This document shows positions 35,001 through 47,100 of a stretch of 64,000 bases of DNA, piece after piece. The stretch spans positions 26,949,815 through 27,013,814 of the forward strand of contig CM025852.1 in assembly GCA_003952965.2 (NCBI GenBank), read 5' to 3'. The notes under the pieces were generated by a model, which was not told the origin of the DNA, ran no database searches, and saw nothing but the letters and a program-made list of their open reading frames with translations. Position numbers and translations under genes: made by a program. This DNA comes from Morella rubra. Lineage: Eukaryota; Streptophyta; Magnoliopsida; Fagales; Myricaceae. Every line of letters begins with the position of its first letter. The stretch's first letter is position 1.

Positions 35001-38000
35001 AACCTAATAACGTACAGTAAAATCCATGCAGTCTAAGTCAAAGGGTCGAAGTGAAATCCAAAAGAACTAATGGCAGGAGAAAGATTTTATGGTCAACCAT
35101 CTTTTGAACCTACATTTGATGAAATATACTCAGGGCAGAACATAGTTCACATAAGAGAAAAGTAGAATTAGGCCAATGTAGTCCAGAGCATGAGCTTTAT
35201 GTATTTGGCTCTTTGACTATACAAAGGATAGCAACAGTTTGAAGTGGGGGTTAATTGATGTATTAGATGCAAACAAGGAGGAACAAGGAAAGGGAAGGCT
35301 GCTGCTTATATCTTTCTGCCTTCTATATGTGGAGTTAACAGGGGCCCAAATGCCAGATCTGGTGTAGGCACCCATCATATGGATTCAACGATCACTTACA
35401 AGGATTTTAAAGTAAGAATAATTTTAATATGAGCGATTCTTTTTAGAGCTCAAGAGGGGAGAGAATTTTTACGCACGCTTATAACAGAAAATAATATGCA
35501 TTTGATAGATTATTGATTAGCACATCCATCATGCATCATGTCATCATTGCTTTCTGTTTTACTAGGTCATATTACCTGTGACATTATCCCGAATGGCGTT
35601 CTCTGACTTCTCATTACCCCTCCTCTGCCACCACAATCAGTACATGATTCTATGGAACTACTAGATTTAGCTCCTGTTCCATCACACTTATCACATGTCT
35701 CAGAACAAGGAAATGCTATTTCACGCTGTCCACCGAAAATAGATTCCTCAAAGCTCATACAAAGGTCATACCTGTAATAAAAATGTAGTTTAGTTTTAGC
35801 ATCTAAATGCAGGTTTATGTCTATGGCATGACAAATTCCACAAAGTCGTGATCATAAAGATGAAAAAAGGAATGTAGAATTATCAATTACTACTTGAACT
35901 TCTCAAAAATATGTTTGGCGATCATAGAAAGGAAACCAACAATCCACAAGCTGATTGCAATAAATTCAGCAAGCCCAAACCGACATTTAGCAGGAAAAAT
36001 ATTTAAGATGACTTATGCTGTGTGGAAAAATTCTTTTGCATCTCTATGGCTAGTGCATCTCCATGGTTGGGCATGTAGTTCTGAAAAAGTAAACAATTTC
36101 ATTTAAAGACATGAAAAGTATAGAGTTCTACCATTGAGTTCCTTTTTCTTTAACTGACTGATCTTAGTACGCAGCGCAGGAACTATTTCTATGGATCCTA
36201 GGGTAACTCAGATTAATGTTGCCCAGGGATGGTTACCGAATGTCAAGAGCCTGGTTTCGCTTGTTCCGCAAGCTGAAATTGATGCCCCCTGATTCCCCCA
36301 TTCCTCCAAAAAGCCCATTCGACCCACCAAAGAGTTGGTCAAATAATTCGGATGGATCCACCTAAAATTTTAATCAAATGATAAGCAAAGACACCAGGAA
36401 GTTAGTTGGAATGACCCCCAACCCAACACACACACACACAAAAAAAAACCCCTCACAAAAAAAGAAGCCAGAAATCACCCACAAATACCCCGAATCAGGA
36501 ATGTTGGAAGGAACAAATGTCAAAGAACTATATTGAAGTGACCCAGCAGATTTTTGCTTATGTGGACATTGTAGAATTGGAATAGAGTAGATTATGAACC
36601 TACCCCCTCTGAACCACTGCTTGGACCACCATTTTCTTGTAAACCTGCCTCACCAAAGCGATCATATAAAGATCTCTTCTCATCATCTGATAGGACCTAC
36701 AGAGATGCTTTATTAAAACAAGAATGAAAACTGAAGAAAAAATCTTTTTGCATATAATCATCTAACTTCCTCCAAAAAAACTCTTTAACCTACTTGATTC
36801 AACATCAAGCCATAAACTCCCATAAGGAGAGAATTTATTGATATTAACACGTGATGCACAGCCTAAGATAATTAATGAATAGTGAATTGAAGGAACTAGA
36901 GAAATCAAATCTCAAGAAGAATACAAGAAGCCCACTAAGCACTTGATTAAGTACAAAAAGTTAGTCATGTGATGAGCAAATATAAATTATGCTAATGAAG
37001 CATTGAAGAAGAATTACCTCGTACGCAGAACTTATCTCCTTGAACTTGTCCTCTGCCCCAGCGCCCTTATTCAGATCTGGATGGTACTGTTCCATAGGAG
37101 AGATCAATTATCCAGTAAGATGAAACTTGACTAGCAGCAAATCGAGATATAAACTATCCCGGATTACTGTTCAGAGCTGGTACAAATGAAATGTCAACGC
37201 ACAGTTTTTGCACGCTGAACATGAAAATAGAAAAAACACCTCGTCCATGAAGAGTAAATAAATAGATAGAACCTCAAATTATTGCTTGGAAATTTCAACT
37301 TTGCTACGGAGAACAACATAGAGACTTAGCAGTCATGGCGTAGATAACATCAACAAGAACAAAAACAAAGACATTGGATGAACTTTCTTATGTTAACAAT
37401 CAATTGATTTCCTTATTTAAACACGAAAGAAAAACAAATTTGGTAAATCCTAAACCAGCTACAAGAGCAGGAGAAAAAGATGAAATAATTGGAGTTCAAC
37501 AAAATCCCCAATGCCACATTCTGCATCTGCTAAGTGTTTTTCCCATGTTGACGTATCCGAAGAACGAAATGACAAAAGGAGTCGACCTAAAATATTACGG
37601 AAAGCACAAGGATATTGTCTTCGGAACACGTTGTCAAATCATGTTTCTTTCTCTATCTCCTTCCATTTACACAGCAACAGAAGGACCAATATTTGGCTTT
37701 AAACGTTCAAAACCCAAGCACGAAATCACAAACCTTACGAGCGAGCTTTCTGTAAGCGCTCTTGATTTCCTGCAACGTGGCATTGCGACGGACGTCCAAA
37801 GTCGAGTAGTAATCGGTCCCGGCGGCCCTGATTGAAGATAAGCCTGACCTCCTGTGGCCGAAACCACCACTAGGATTCGAAATTCGATTGCTTTTGTTGA
37901 AGAATCTGGAAGCACTGGAGCTCAGACACCAGCGGTTAAGGGTTAGGGACGCGGAAAAGGAATTGGGTCGACCCGCAGAATTGGGAACTGGAGGGAAGTG

Positions 38001-38054
38001 GGAGATTGGGTTTATTATATTGGCATAGGAGGAGGCACTGTGTATAAGGGGCAT
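29037..38054 (-). CDS. Chloroplast-type DnaJ (Hsp40 class A) co-chaperone, 11 exons
   Basis: Exons (minus): 38054-37734, 37086-37018, 36696-36604, 36361-36237, 35771-35576, 35003-34828, 33811-33682, 31947-31787, 30678-30596, 30485-30371, 29271-29037. All introns are GT-AG, phase is continuous, and the total is 1,704 nt (567 aa). Residues 1-78 are Ser/Asn/Arg-rich, like a chloroplast transit peptide. The J domain is about 81-145, with YHPD at 108-111. A Gly/Phe-containing linker follows. Four CxxCxGxG zinc motifs ([32 protein letters not shown]) lie at about 228-292, then the C-terminal substrate-binding domains. It should stimulate plastid Hsp70 ATPase and deliver unfolded clients. It resembles the Arabidopsis At3g17830 type. 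The last exon adds a predicted membrane helix ([20 protein letters not shown], about 519-538) and a basic tail. An upstream in-frame ATG at 38219 is possible; I prefer 38054 because the transit-like region starts there. Confidence 0.92.
31062..31217. repeat. Recent tandem duplication in a DnaJ intron
   Basis: A 77-base unit beginning tggccaatgatctgatctg at 31062 is repeated from 31139. At least 60 bases appear identical, then the copies differ slightly in the attttgtcatccac part. It lies in the intron between the exons at 31787 and 30678. Confidence 0.85.
32896..33291. mobile_element. MITE copy A in a DnaJ intron
   Basis: The ends ggtgatgtttggta and gcttgccaaacat are inverted repeats. The AT-rich interior shares many words with copy B at 34412 (aaagaaatttttcaaaaa, aaatctcaaattttcacacaaat, ttttctcctagaaa). 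No clear target duplication is left. Confidence 0.6.
33958..34285. repeat. Diverged tandem duplication in a DnaJ intron
   Basis: Two copies of roughly 150 bases share gctcgaatgaccctt, ctccaaccctattc, gttccttgcatata, aatccccat/cggactta and cttattaggagtt. The second (about 34118-34262) carries an extra block of about 35 bases after gcatata. Confidence 0.65.
34412..34743. mobile_element. PIF/Harbinger-like (Tourist) MITE copy B in a DnaJ intron, 332 bp
   Basis: The terminal repeats are ggtgatgtttgg (34412) and ccaaacatcagc (to 34743), inverted with one mismatch. The trinucleotide TTA flanks both sides (34409-34411 and 34744-34746), the target duplication typical of PIF/Harbinger elements. It is AT-rich with no coding capacity. 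Confidence 0.7.
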
Positions 38055-39264
38055 GGCTGGGAGGAGTCGGGCTGCACGGGAATGCAGGGACGCTATTGAT
38101 ATATCCAGTTTGGTGCTGGTGAGGGGGTTCAGTGGCTGGGGTTTTTGGCTTTGCAGGGGTTTAAGGTTCCCTGCAGTGAAGCTTTTATCATTTATGCGCA
38201 AATTACCAATTATGTGCAAGAGGGATTTTTAACACTAATCAGAATTGAAACTGAGCGAATAGCCCAGTGATGTTTTTACCAGTGTCATTAGCAGAACTAC
38301 TCAATTTATTTGCTTGAGGTTTAAAATTTTTGTGGGAACTTTCCCTGTATCTATCTTTGATTAAAATTTAACAACCTCTAAGTTCCAATTTGTTTGATTA
38401 TGTCCAATAAATTATAAAGAATCATCAATTCTCACCCTCACTTCTACCCCATGAAAAATTGATTAAAAAGTCGTACGGTGACTAAATCACTAAAAACATT
38501 GGAAAATAAAAGTAAATAAATAAAAAATAATATTTTGTAAATAAATATTATGAATCTGTTGTGGGTCTTCCAACCCAGTCGGTTTAGAAAAGGGCCTTAA
38601 GCCCATTCCAGTGATCTGTACAGGCCTTAGGCTCATTTCAGTTTGAAAGGGCCTTATGACTATTTCGTTGCTTTTTAAGTGCCTCAGGCCCAATAGTCTT
38701 TAAGTCGGCCCTTCAGGGGCTGTAGTGGTTGGCGCCCTATTGTATGTTTTTGCCCTTTATACTTTATAGGTATTTGCCTAGAAAAAACAAAGTCACGGAA
38801 TCAAAACTGATATCACAGCAAGTTATAGAAGACCAAGGTAGCTCTAGATTGTTGGAAGAAGTTCGGGGCAACAAATCCTCAAAATAGAAAAACCATGAGC
38901 CAAATTGATGGGAAATGAAATTTTCATCCCACCTTCTTTACTCGGCCCAACACACCAAAATAAAGGCCTAGAGGAGCCTTTCTCCAATGACTTCCAGTCA
39001 GAGAACAGGATCTTCTCCTAAGATACTGACTTGCGTATCGGAAGCTGACTCTACGGGAAGCTCTGGAGTCTGTTCACCCTCTCTTTCGTCTTGCAGTTTC
39101 TCTACCTAGGGTTTGAAGGTTTCCGTCGCTCATAAGGTGGGCCAGATTTTTTGGCATCATCACATACCAAGATATCTTTCAAATCATTAGCGCCTGATTG
39201 AATCAATTGGCAGCAAATCTGATGGTAAGACTGTTAAAGACCACGAATTTGCAGACAGAGAAGG
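38055..39264. other. 5' flank of the DnaJ gene and intergenic DNA
   Basis: Bases 38055-38225 form the likely DnaJ leader, containing the alternative in-frame ATG at 38219. Bases 38575-38720 contain four loosely repeated gggcctta-gccc-attcc words. Bases 38850-39260 are non-AT-rich without an identifiable gene. Confidence 0.45.
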
Positions 39265-40690
39265 TTACGACGTACAAGAAAAGGAAGACCTGGTGTAACT
39301 TGAAAGTCCACGAAGTCAACCTTTCTCTGTCGTTTCCCCTCCAAAATAATTTCGGTCCACTGTTCAAAGCCTTGAGCTATGCACCATATTTCTCTGTCGT
39401 TTACGAAGGAGCACCTGTTTACCAACAGGAACATGGCCTGCAGACAGACACAGCTCTGTATTCTTTTTTGGTTGCATGTGGTTGTGGAATCAACTTTTAC
39501 TCTCAAATCCCTTAACCTTCTTTTTTTGGCTCTCGAGGATAGGGACATCGTAAGGTGTTGGAAATTTTACATGATTTTGCCCTTATAATTTGGACAAATA
39601 ATTGCAGAAGATCCTGATTGATTTGATAATTATAAGTTTCAGATCACTACTTTATCCGTTAGTTGAAAATAAAGTGGGCGGTGGTGTTTATCACTTTGTC
39701 GTTATTGTTGTATTATTTTAAAACTCTATTAGAAGTAGTTGAGTTTAGCTAATTATTTTTTAAAGCTTATGTAATGCCATGCTCAGCCCATGCTTAAATA
39801 CAATGAAAAAAGAAAAAAACAATATTTTTGAATAGTATGTAGGAGATTAGTTTTCTTTGATTTAAACTTTTTTTAAGGGCTTTGTTGGTTTCTTTTGAAG
39901 AAATCAACATCATCTCTTTGTTTTGGAGGTAAACCTTCCTGTGATAAGGGATGGATCATCTGATGCGCCTTCATGGAGTAATTTTGAAGTACCCTATGAG
40001 AGACTTGATAAAAGTTACCTCACGCAGGTAGAATTAGAGATAAATCTTTAAGATTAATATTTGATATAATATTATTGTTATATAAGGAATTTATCTTGAT
40101 CTTAAAAAAAAACGTAGATCTTCGAAACTGAACAATTTAAATCTCTATCTCTCTCTATTTTCTTATATCCCAGTGGCTTTATTTATGTTATCTCAAGGAC
40201 AAGAAGCTCCCCAAAACAAAAGGGGTTTGCTAGGACAAAGGCAGGAGAGCGGCAAGCCCAAAAAAAAAGACCCTGTGAGGTCTGTCTCGTGTCTTTTTCA
40301 AAATTCTAGGGGAGTTGGGTGCTTGTTTTTGACAAAGCCACCCCCAAAAATTTAAAAAAACCAGAAGTTCTCTACCTGCCTCCAAATGAAAAAGTTTGGT
40401 CCCCATGAGATTTTCCTCACTTTGTGCCTTGGAGTTCTCAGTAGAGAAATCTTTAAGATAAAGAATTACAATGCAGTGACAAGGACAAACTAATTAATCC
40501 TGCATGCGCCCAAAAGATAACATAGAAATCTCTCGCCTCAACCTTATCGGTCGGATACGCATGCTCCAAACCTTATCCCAGCAGCAGCTTCAATAAAATT
40601 CTCACAAAACAGTGCCAGTTCCTTTCTGTCTGAATCCGAAGGTCAATATTCGGCGCCACAAACAAGTGGAGTATTTTGTCCCCAGCTTGA
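39265..40690. repeat. Right copy of the duplicated segment (partner 22185-25350)
   Basis: It is collinear with the left copy over 39265-40130 and again over about 40550-40690. This copy lacks the SIRE-like LTR and the 22930-23525 insertion; between the matching blocks it has its own sequence (40140-40540). It contains a stretch absent from the left copy at about 39378-39475. No protein function recognised, although minus-strand frames 39234-39548 and 40602-40802 exist. Confidence 0.7.
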
Positions 40691-42071
40691 ACTGTTCAAC
40701 TCTCGCTAATTTTTCAGCACAATTCAATCTCATTTGTTTAGTTTCAACCCAGGTTGCATCTTTCGAGCATGCAGCCTGATGCAAACAGGCAAACAGGCCC
40801 ATGATGTTACAAACGAATCATCCTAAGAGAGATATCTGAAACCCCTGCTTGTCACACGAAGGTGTCATTTCCCAATCATCGTCCAGCACAAACAGGAGCA
40901 AGACGATGGAATGCCACGGCTCACTTGATTTCTCGATGATTAACGTTGGCCTCCTTGCCATGACAGGACCCACAGGCAAACAGCAAACTGATTGCTACAC
41001 CAACGGCTGTCCAGCCCCATTAGTTGCCCCAGCAACGAATTCCATCAGTTTACACACGTAAGCACCATAAAGCGGGAAGAATATTCTTCTCAATCAAGCT
41101 ACTAATCACTGACGAGCAAAAGCATATTCGTTTTCAATCAAGCAAGAGATATTACTCACAGTAGCTCATCTGTCTTTGTGTGGTTCTTAACGTCTCAAGA
41201 AGCAGAGTTGGGTGACTTACTGAAAACAGTACATGATTTTGAGCTCACTAAACCCACGATTCTATCCAAGAGTTTCTCCCTCATGGATTTACAAGTCCGT
41301 AAGCCTCTTTCTTCTTCCTACAATAAGCTCTCTGTTACTCTTAACCATACAAGTTTATCTAAATGTCCACAGAGGTTTTCGTTTTCATCTTACTCCCTAA
41401 TGCAAAAGCACTAAACCGATGATTCATTTGACACAAGCTATTGCATCCATTGTACTACACTGAAGAAACTTGCAGTAGTTCAAGTCTATCCTTCATGTGG
41501 TGTCTGTACAAACCAGTGTTGAACAGAGAAGGTATAATGGGAGGATGTATAAACTGACAAGTGAACTGTTGAAACAGAGGAAAAACTACATTCACTCTGC
41601 TCTTTCGCGCAGATCTTGACATAGTATCCAATTCAGTCCAAACCATAATCGAGAACATAGTCGTACATTCTATATATTCGTTCTTCAAGAACTAGCAATA
41701 TGGGTGCAACTTGCAATCATTATACATGAAAGAATGGAAGCTACATGAATGAAAGAATGAACGAACGTTTTTACATCAAAAAGAATCTTGTTGCTAAACC
41801 TTAAAATTAAATCGGTCAAATTTCGATCTGGTGTTTTCAATCGCAACGGGTACAAAACTCAAAGATGGAAGGCCAAGAATTTGCAAGGGAAACGACACAA
41901 AATTCTTTCAACTCCTCTCCTGAATTGTTTGGAATTTCAAGTTTTGGTGCCGCTTGATATCTTTCGCCCCCAACACGTTCTTGGTCCGGTCATTCAGTCA
42001 GCAAGCAGACGGCCAGTCTCAGCCTGTTGTGGCAAAATTGACCAAACAAGCCAATGGCCTCTGTCAGTGTT
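40691..42071. other. Intergenic DNA and probable Nudix 3' UTR
   Basis: No recognisable gene. Bases 40691-41430 have near-even composition and two plus-strand frames (40849-41061 and 41178-41414) of unknown nature. Bases 41700-42071 are probably the 3' end of the Nudix gene transcript. Confidence 0.4.
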
Positions 42072-43435
42072 CTATGTACAAGTTGTTTCCTCAGCTTCCT
42101 CTTCCCGCAGTGGTTGCAATTGACTAACTAATTTGTCTAAAGCGTTCATCATCCACTCCTGATGACATACTTTCCTTGCTTCTGCCACTGTCATCTGCAC
42201 AACGAGACAAAAAGGAAATTCAGAACACACAATAGCATAACAGATGGTTGTAGTCAGGATCTTTTGAATTGAGCACTCAGACACTTACCCACTTGCGTTC
42301 TCTGAAATTTTTCTCGTCCCATTTATCCAGCTGCTTCTCGACAAGAAAGGAGAACATATGGCCCTCATGCATTATGCTATGTCTCTTGCTCTTATAATTC
42401 CACTGGCCCAATCTATTCTGCAAATTACATCACAAAACTCGTATCAGAACAAAATGTTGCAACAGATTAAGTAGAGACTGGATGCAAGATTTGCTTTGAA
42501 GATACTCACTTGAAGTTTGCCAAGAACACCGGCTTCCTCTCGTGTCTCACGCCTGGCCGCGTCTTCCATAGACTCGCCCTTTTCCCAACCTCCCTGTATT
42601 TATAAAGAACATCGTGTTAAAGGAAGATGAAAAATTAAATGACCAAATATTAGAGGACCCAAAAGGGCGAAACGGGGACATAAGACCGCAGATGGGGAGC
42701 TTGAATAGTACCTTCGGGAACAACATTCCGTGACCATTCTGGGAACTAATCAAAAGCACTTCTAATTCCTCAATGGAAGAAGATTGGTTGGTTTCCCTGT
42801 ACCTGTAGGGAATGCATCTGCACCATTTGAAACATTACGATAAGAAAGAGTAACCACAAAATTGTACACTCAAGAAGAAGAAAGATGATAAAGTAAAGAA
42901 GTGTTCTAAAGTGTATTTTGCTTAAACAGGGAAATTTGAACAGAAAGTCTGAAGAAAATGACAAAAGGAGAGAGATCGGAAAAGCTGGGAAATCTAAACA
43001 ATTAAAAAAATGTATTCTTCCATGGAATAAGTATCCCACTTATGACAAATTTCATAAATCGAGGTTGCAGAAGAAAAAAGAGAAAAGGAAAAATTCCCAT
43101 GGGTTTTAACCAAGAAAATCATGTTCAATCTAAAAAGGAGAAATTGGAAGTAGTAGAAAGTAGAATATCCAGAAACTAAAAGAAGAAGGGGGAAGAAGAA
43201 GAAGATTTACAGAGGGAAAACAAAATATTACATACCCTACAACTTGGCGATAGCCTTTGCTATCGTAACGCTGGAAAGGCCTTTCCTTCGGGGAGATCAC
43301 GCTATCAAATTGCAGAGACACGAGGGGACTTCTCTTGCAGAGACACAATGAGATAGTAAGAAACTTGACACAATCTCTAGAGAGAAAGATACCCATCTTC
43401 ACCACAGACACAAAAGTTTCCGACTCAATAACCAA
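42072..43435 (-). CDS. Nudix hydrolase (plant NUDT4/17/18/21-type), 5 exons
   Basis: Exons (minus): 43435-43236, 42817-42712, 42593-42510, 42417-42289, 42194-42072. All have GT-AG borders and continuous phase, totalling 642 nt (213 aa). The protein contains FQRYDSKGYRQVVGCIPYRY, then a complete Nudix box (GGWEKGESMEDAARRETREEAGV, fitting GX5EX7REUXEEXGU), so the metal-binding Glu residues are present. It continues with LGQWNYKSKRHSIMHEG and a C-terminal EARKVCHQEWM segment, as in Arabidopsis NUDT4/NUDT21 and NUDT17/18 proteins. Expected activity: Mg-dependent hydrolysis of nucleoside-diphosphate derivatives; the substrate cannot be read from sequence. Translation could start at 43435 or at the in-frame ATG at 43396. 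The first 45 residues are hydrophobic and basic and may be an organelle-targeting peptide. Confidence 0.9.
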
Positions 43436-44118
43436 AATCCGACTGAGATTTTGAGAGAAGACAGAGAGGCTCGTATGCTAAGAGCGAACACAATCTTTAG
43501 TACTGACAACCATCACCAAAAGCCTCAACTATATACGTCTAATCTTGGGAAGGAAAGGAGACTAGGGCCACATCAAAGCCACGCACGAACGTTGACGGTG
43601 GAGAGAACAGGGTTAGATAAGAGGAACGTGCGTGTCACCCGCGTACAAGAAGCGTAGAGAAGGATCGCCTTCGTACCTTTTGGAGAGTTTCCGCGAGGGC
43701 GCGTGTCTGACGCGTTGGGCAGTGTAGAGTCAGCACTCGGTTTCACGGGTGTTGTTGACACTGAATCGACGCCGAGCGACGCGTTTTCAGTTGAGAGACT
43801 CGGGGTGGGTAGCGACTCAGCTAGGCTGAAAAAAAAACAAAACAAAACAAAACGTTTCTCTTGTGTCGAGGAAAAAACCATTTACTTACTTTTTTTTTTT
43901 TTTTTAATAAGAAAAGAACGTATTACGTATAGAGAGGGACAACTACAACTCTACAGGAGATTTTCCTCGTCATGACTCATTTCAAAGAAAGTGCACACAC
44001 CTAGAAACAGCAGAGCAGCAGGTAAAAAAGGACAGACGAGATCAGAGCGCCGTGAAGCTTGCCGTCCATGACTCATCCGCAAGTCAGAGGAGATAAAAAA
44101 TATGGATCGTTGTTCTCT
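43436..44118. other. Nudix promoter region and spacer
   Basis: Bases 43550-43840 are much richer in CG dinucleotides than the surroundings, as expected of a broad promoter or first-exon flank. A T tract lies at about 43890-43906. The bases 44104-44118 resemble a duplicated target site also seen at 50311-50325. Confidence 0.4.
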
Positions 44119-47100
44119 CTTCTTTTTTTTTTTTTTTAATCATCAACTCTGAAAGCTTTTATTAGAAAATAACAGCAATCAAATTAAGAGGTCAGTCCTA
44201 GCATAGACCCAAAGCAAATCTAAAAAATACTCATGAACATAAGGGTAGTCTTCAAACATGATCTTAGAGACAGTCCATCGAGCAAGAGATGCGCTTCCTC
44301 ATTAGTACCACATAAACAAAAGAAAACAAACAAAAGTCAAAACTAGACGTTAAACCAACAATATCTCCAATACGACAGTGATATCTCCAATTCCTCCTCT
44401 CAAGATAACACCGAAAAGCCTCAATTGCAACTCTTGAACGGACTCGGATTCCCTCCTAAAGAGAGAATTACCTGGATCCTAATAGGTCATTGGATGGATG
44501 ACAGCATATTAATGAATCTATCCAATGGTCTATATTAATATCAACATATTAATGAATTCATTCATAGTTTTTTTTTTCATTTTGCATTTTTTTGAGCATT
44601 TTAATATAGACTATTAGATGAATTCATTAATGTGTTGTCATACATCCAATGACCTATTATGACTCATTAGGTAATTCGCTCATAAGAGGGAATCCTTTCT
44701 CGTCTTGAATCTCCTTCCACTACAACCTGCCTAAGCCTACATCTCTGAGCCTCGATTAAACCCAACTGAGCTGCCCAAATCTTACCTTCCTCAGGATCCT
44801 CAATTGATAACTTTTCAACACAAGCCCCAATAATCTGCCCTAAATGATTTTTAATCACTACAGCCCCCACAGCAAACTGGTCCCTCCCAGTCACATCAAA
44901 ATTCACTTTGAAATGTCCCTCATCCAGAGGAATCCATCAAGTAGGCAAAGTGAGATCTCTTTTATGTTGCCATGCAGCCACATGTTCCCCACATACCTTA
45001 TAAATCCTAGAACTCATATGCATCACATCTAAAGTGGCAGCATTTTGCACTATCTAATTGTGAGTGCACCAAGGAAGGTCCCACGCAATCAGCGCAAACA
45101 GTTGGAGATGTTGATGATCTTCAATTGGTAAATCAGGGAGGAAAGGATCAATAATAGTAGTTAGCAAAGAGGACAAAGGCTTATCCAAGAATGCACTAAT
45201 ATTCAAAGCCCACGGTGATAGACTCCATATGATCATGCTCACCATACACCCCAACAACAGATGGGTTAACGTCTCATTCCCTTCACCACACAAAGCACAT
45301 TTCAGCTCTGCTTCCTCCTTACTACCTAATCTATCAACAATAGCACCTTTACTGGGAATAACAGGCCAAAACAGTTTCCACAAGCAAGTCTTCAACCTCT
45401 CATGAATTTTCAACTTCCAAAGTTTCCTCCACCAATTCTCCCCAACAGTAGAAATAGGCACCACTCGCTATCGCACCACCTCTCTGTACATGGATTTAAC
45501 AGTGAACCAGCCAGATTTTTCCATAGTCTAAATGTGTTGGTCATAATGAGATTTCATACTCAAGTGAATTTTGGTAATGGTTTCAGCTTGCTTGGGAGGA
45601 AATACATTCCAAAGAAGACTCTTGTTTCATTGACCAGTGGTGGAGTCAATGAGATCAGCCACTCTAATGACCTTAATGGCTGCAATAGAATTAATTTTAG
45701 GAAAAGGGTTTGAAACCCAGAAGCAAGGGAATCCAGGGGTCCTTCCAAACCAAAACATCCTCTCCATTTCCAACCAAAAAGCATAAAACCTTTTTCTAGG
45801 TGTTTTCTCATTTCAAAATGTCTTTCCAAACCCAAGAAGCCTGCGAATTCCTATTAGCCTCCCAAGATCCAACCTGGTATAAATATTTGCCCTTTAAGGT
45901 TTTAACCCATAAATAGTTTGAATTAATGACAACATTCCAAGCTAATTTAGTAAGCATTGCTTGGTTAAGATCATGAGCAGCATGAAAACCCAAACCTCAT
46001 TAAAATTTAGGAGTACACATTGAACTCCAAGACTTGAGTGTAAGATTACGCACTTTATCTGGCTTATGGCTCCACCATAAATTCTTCAAACCTCAATCTA
46101 TCTCCAAACACCAACTCTTAGGCAAAGCAAAAAACCTCAGGGAATAGGCAAGAAGAGGGGTCGCCACACTATAAATCAAGGTTCCTCGTTCAGCTTGGGA
46201 CAAAAGTTTAGCTCTCCATCCCGAGAGCTTATCAAATAGCCTCTCTTTCAAATCTTCAAATGCCAAATGTTTAAACCGAGGAAAGATCAAAGAAAGACCA
46301 AGATGTTTGGCCTTTGGAGGCATTTTCTTTAATTGCAACAGATCACATATAGGCAAAACAGTAGCTCTAGAAAATTTTCTATTGAAATGAATAGAAGTTT
46401 AGCCCAATTGATCCTTTGTCCTAACCAGCCCATATACCTCTCCAAACAACCATCCAGCACTTGAGCATTTCGCAGATTAGCCTTCGCAAAAAGAAAAAAT
46501 CGTCTGCCAAAAGAAGATGAGAAATAACTGGTGCGCACCTTCCAATTTTAATGCCTTTAATATGCCTAGCCCCTTCCTCCTTAAGTATAAGCCGAGATAG
46601 AATCTCCGAGCACAACAAGAATAATAGAGGCGAAAGTGGGTCTCCTTGGCGAAGGCCACGCGAAAGAGAGAAATGCCCATAGGGGTTGCCATTCAATAAA
46701 ACCGAAAAGCTAGTGGATGAAATACACTGCTTGATCCAGTTGATCCAAATAGGGTGGAACCCAAATTGTTACAAAATGATAAGTAGAAAGGCTTATTCTG
46801 CTCTATCATGCGCTTTTTTCATATCTGCCTTAATCGCCATCCACCTTTCTTTATCCCTTTTGTGATTCATGCCATTAAACACCTTAGCAGCCACTATGTA
46901 ATTATCTTAAAGCAACCAGCCTTGAGCAAAAGCAAGCTGATAAGGGGAGATAAGTTTAGGCAGCACTACCTTGAGACGGTCAATCAAAATTTTCGAGATC
47001 AGCTTGTCAAACTGATTGGGCAAAATCGTCCCACCAAAGAAGGATTATCAGTTTTGGGGATCAGAACCAAATTAGTGTGATTGAGCTCAAGTAACAACCG

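Noticed and set aside
37374..37835. 153-codon plus-strand frame
   Set aside because: It is antisense to the first exon and first intron of the DnaJ gene, whose splicing and domains are clear.
38490..38693. Short frame with repeated GLRPF-like words
   Set aside because: It reflects short DNA repeats of the gggcctta type, not a protein; too short and without context.
43573..43881. 102-codon minus-strand frame in the Nudix promoter region
   Set aside because: It sits in a CG-rich flank where stops are rare, overlaps plus-strand frames of similar length, and has no recognisable domain.
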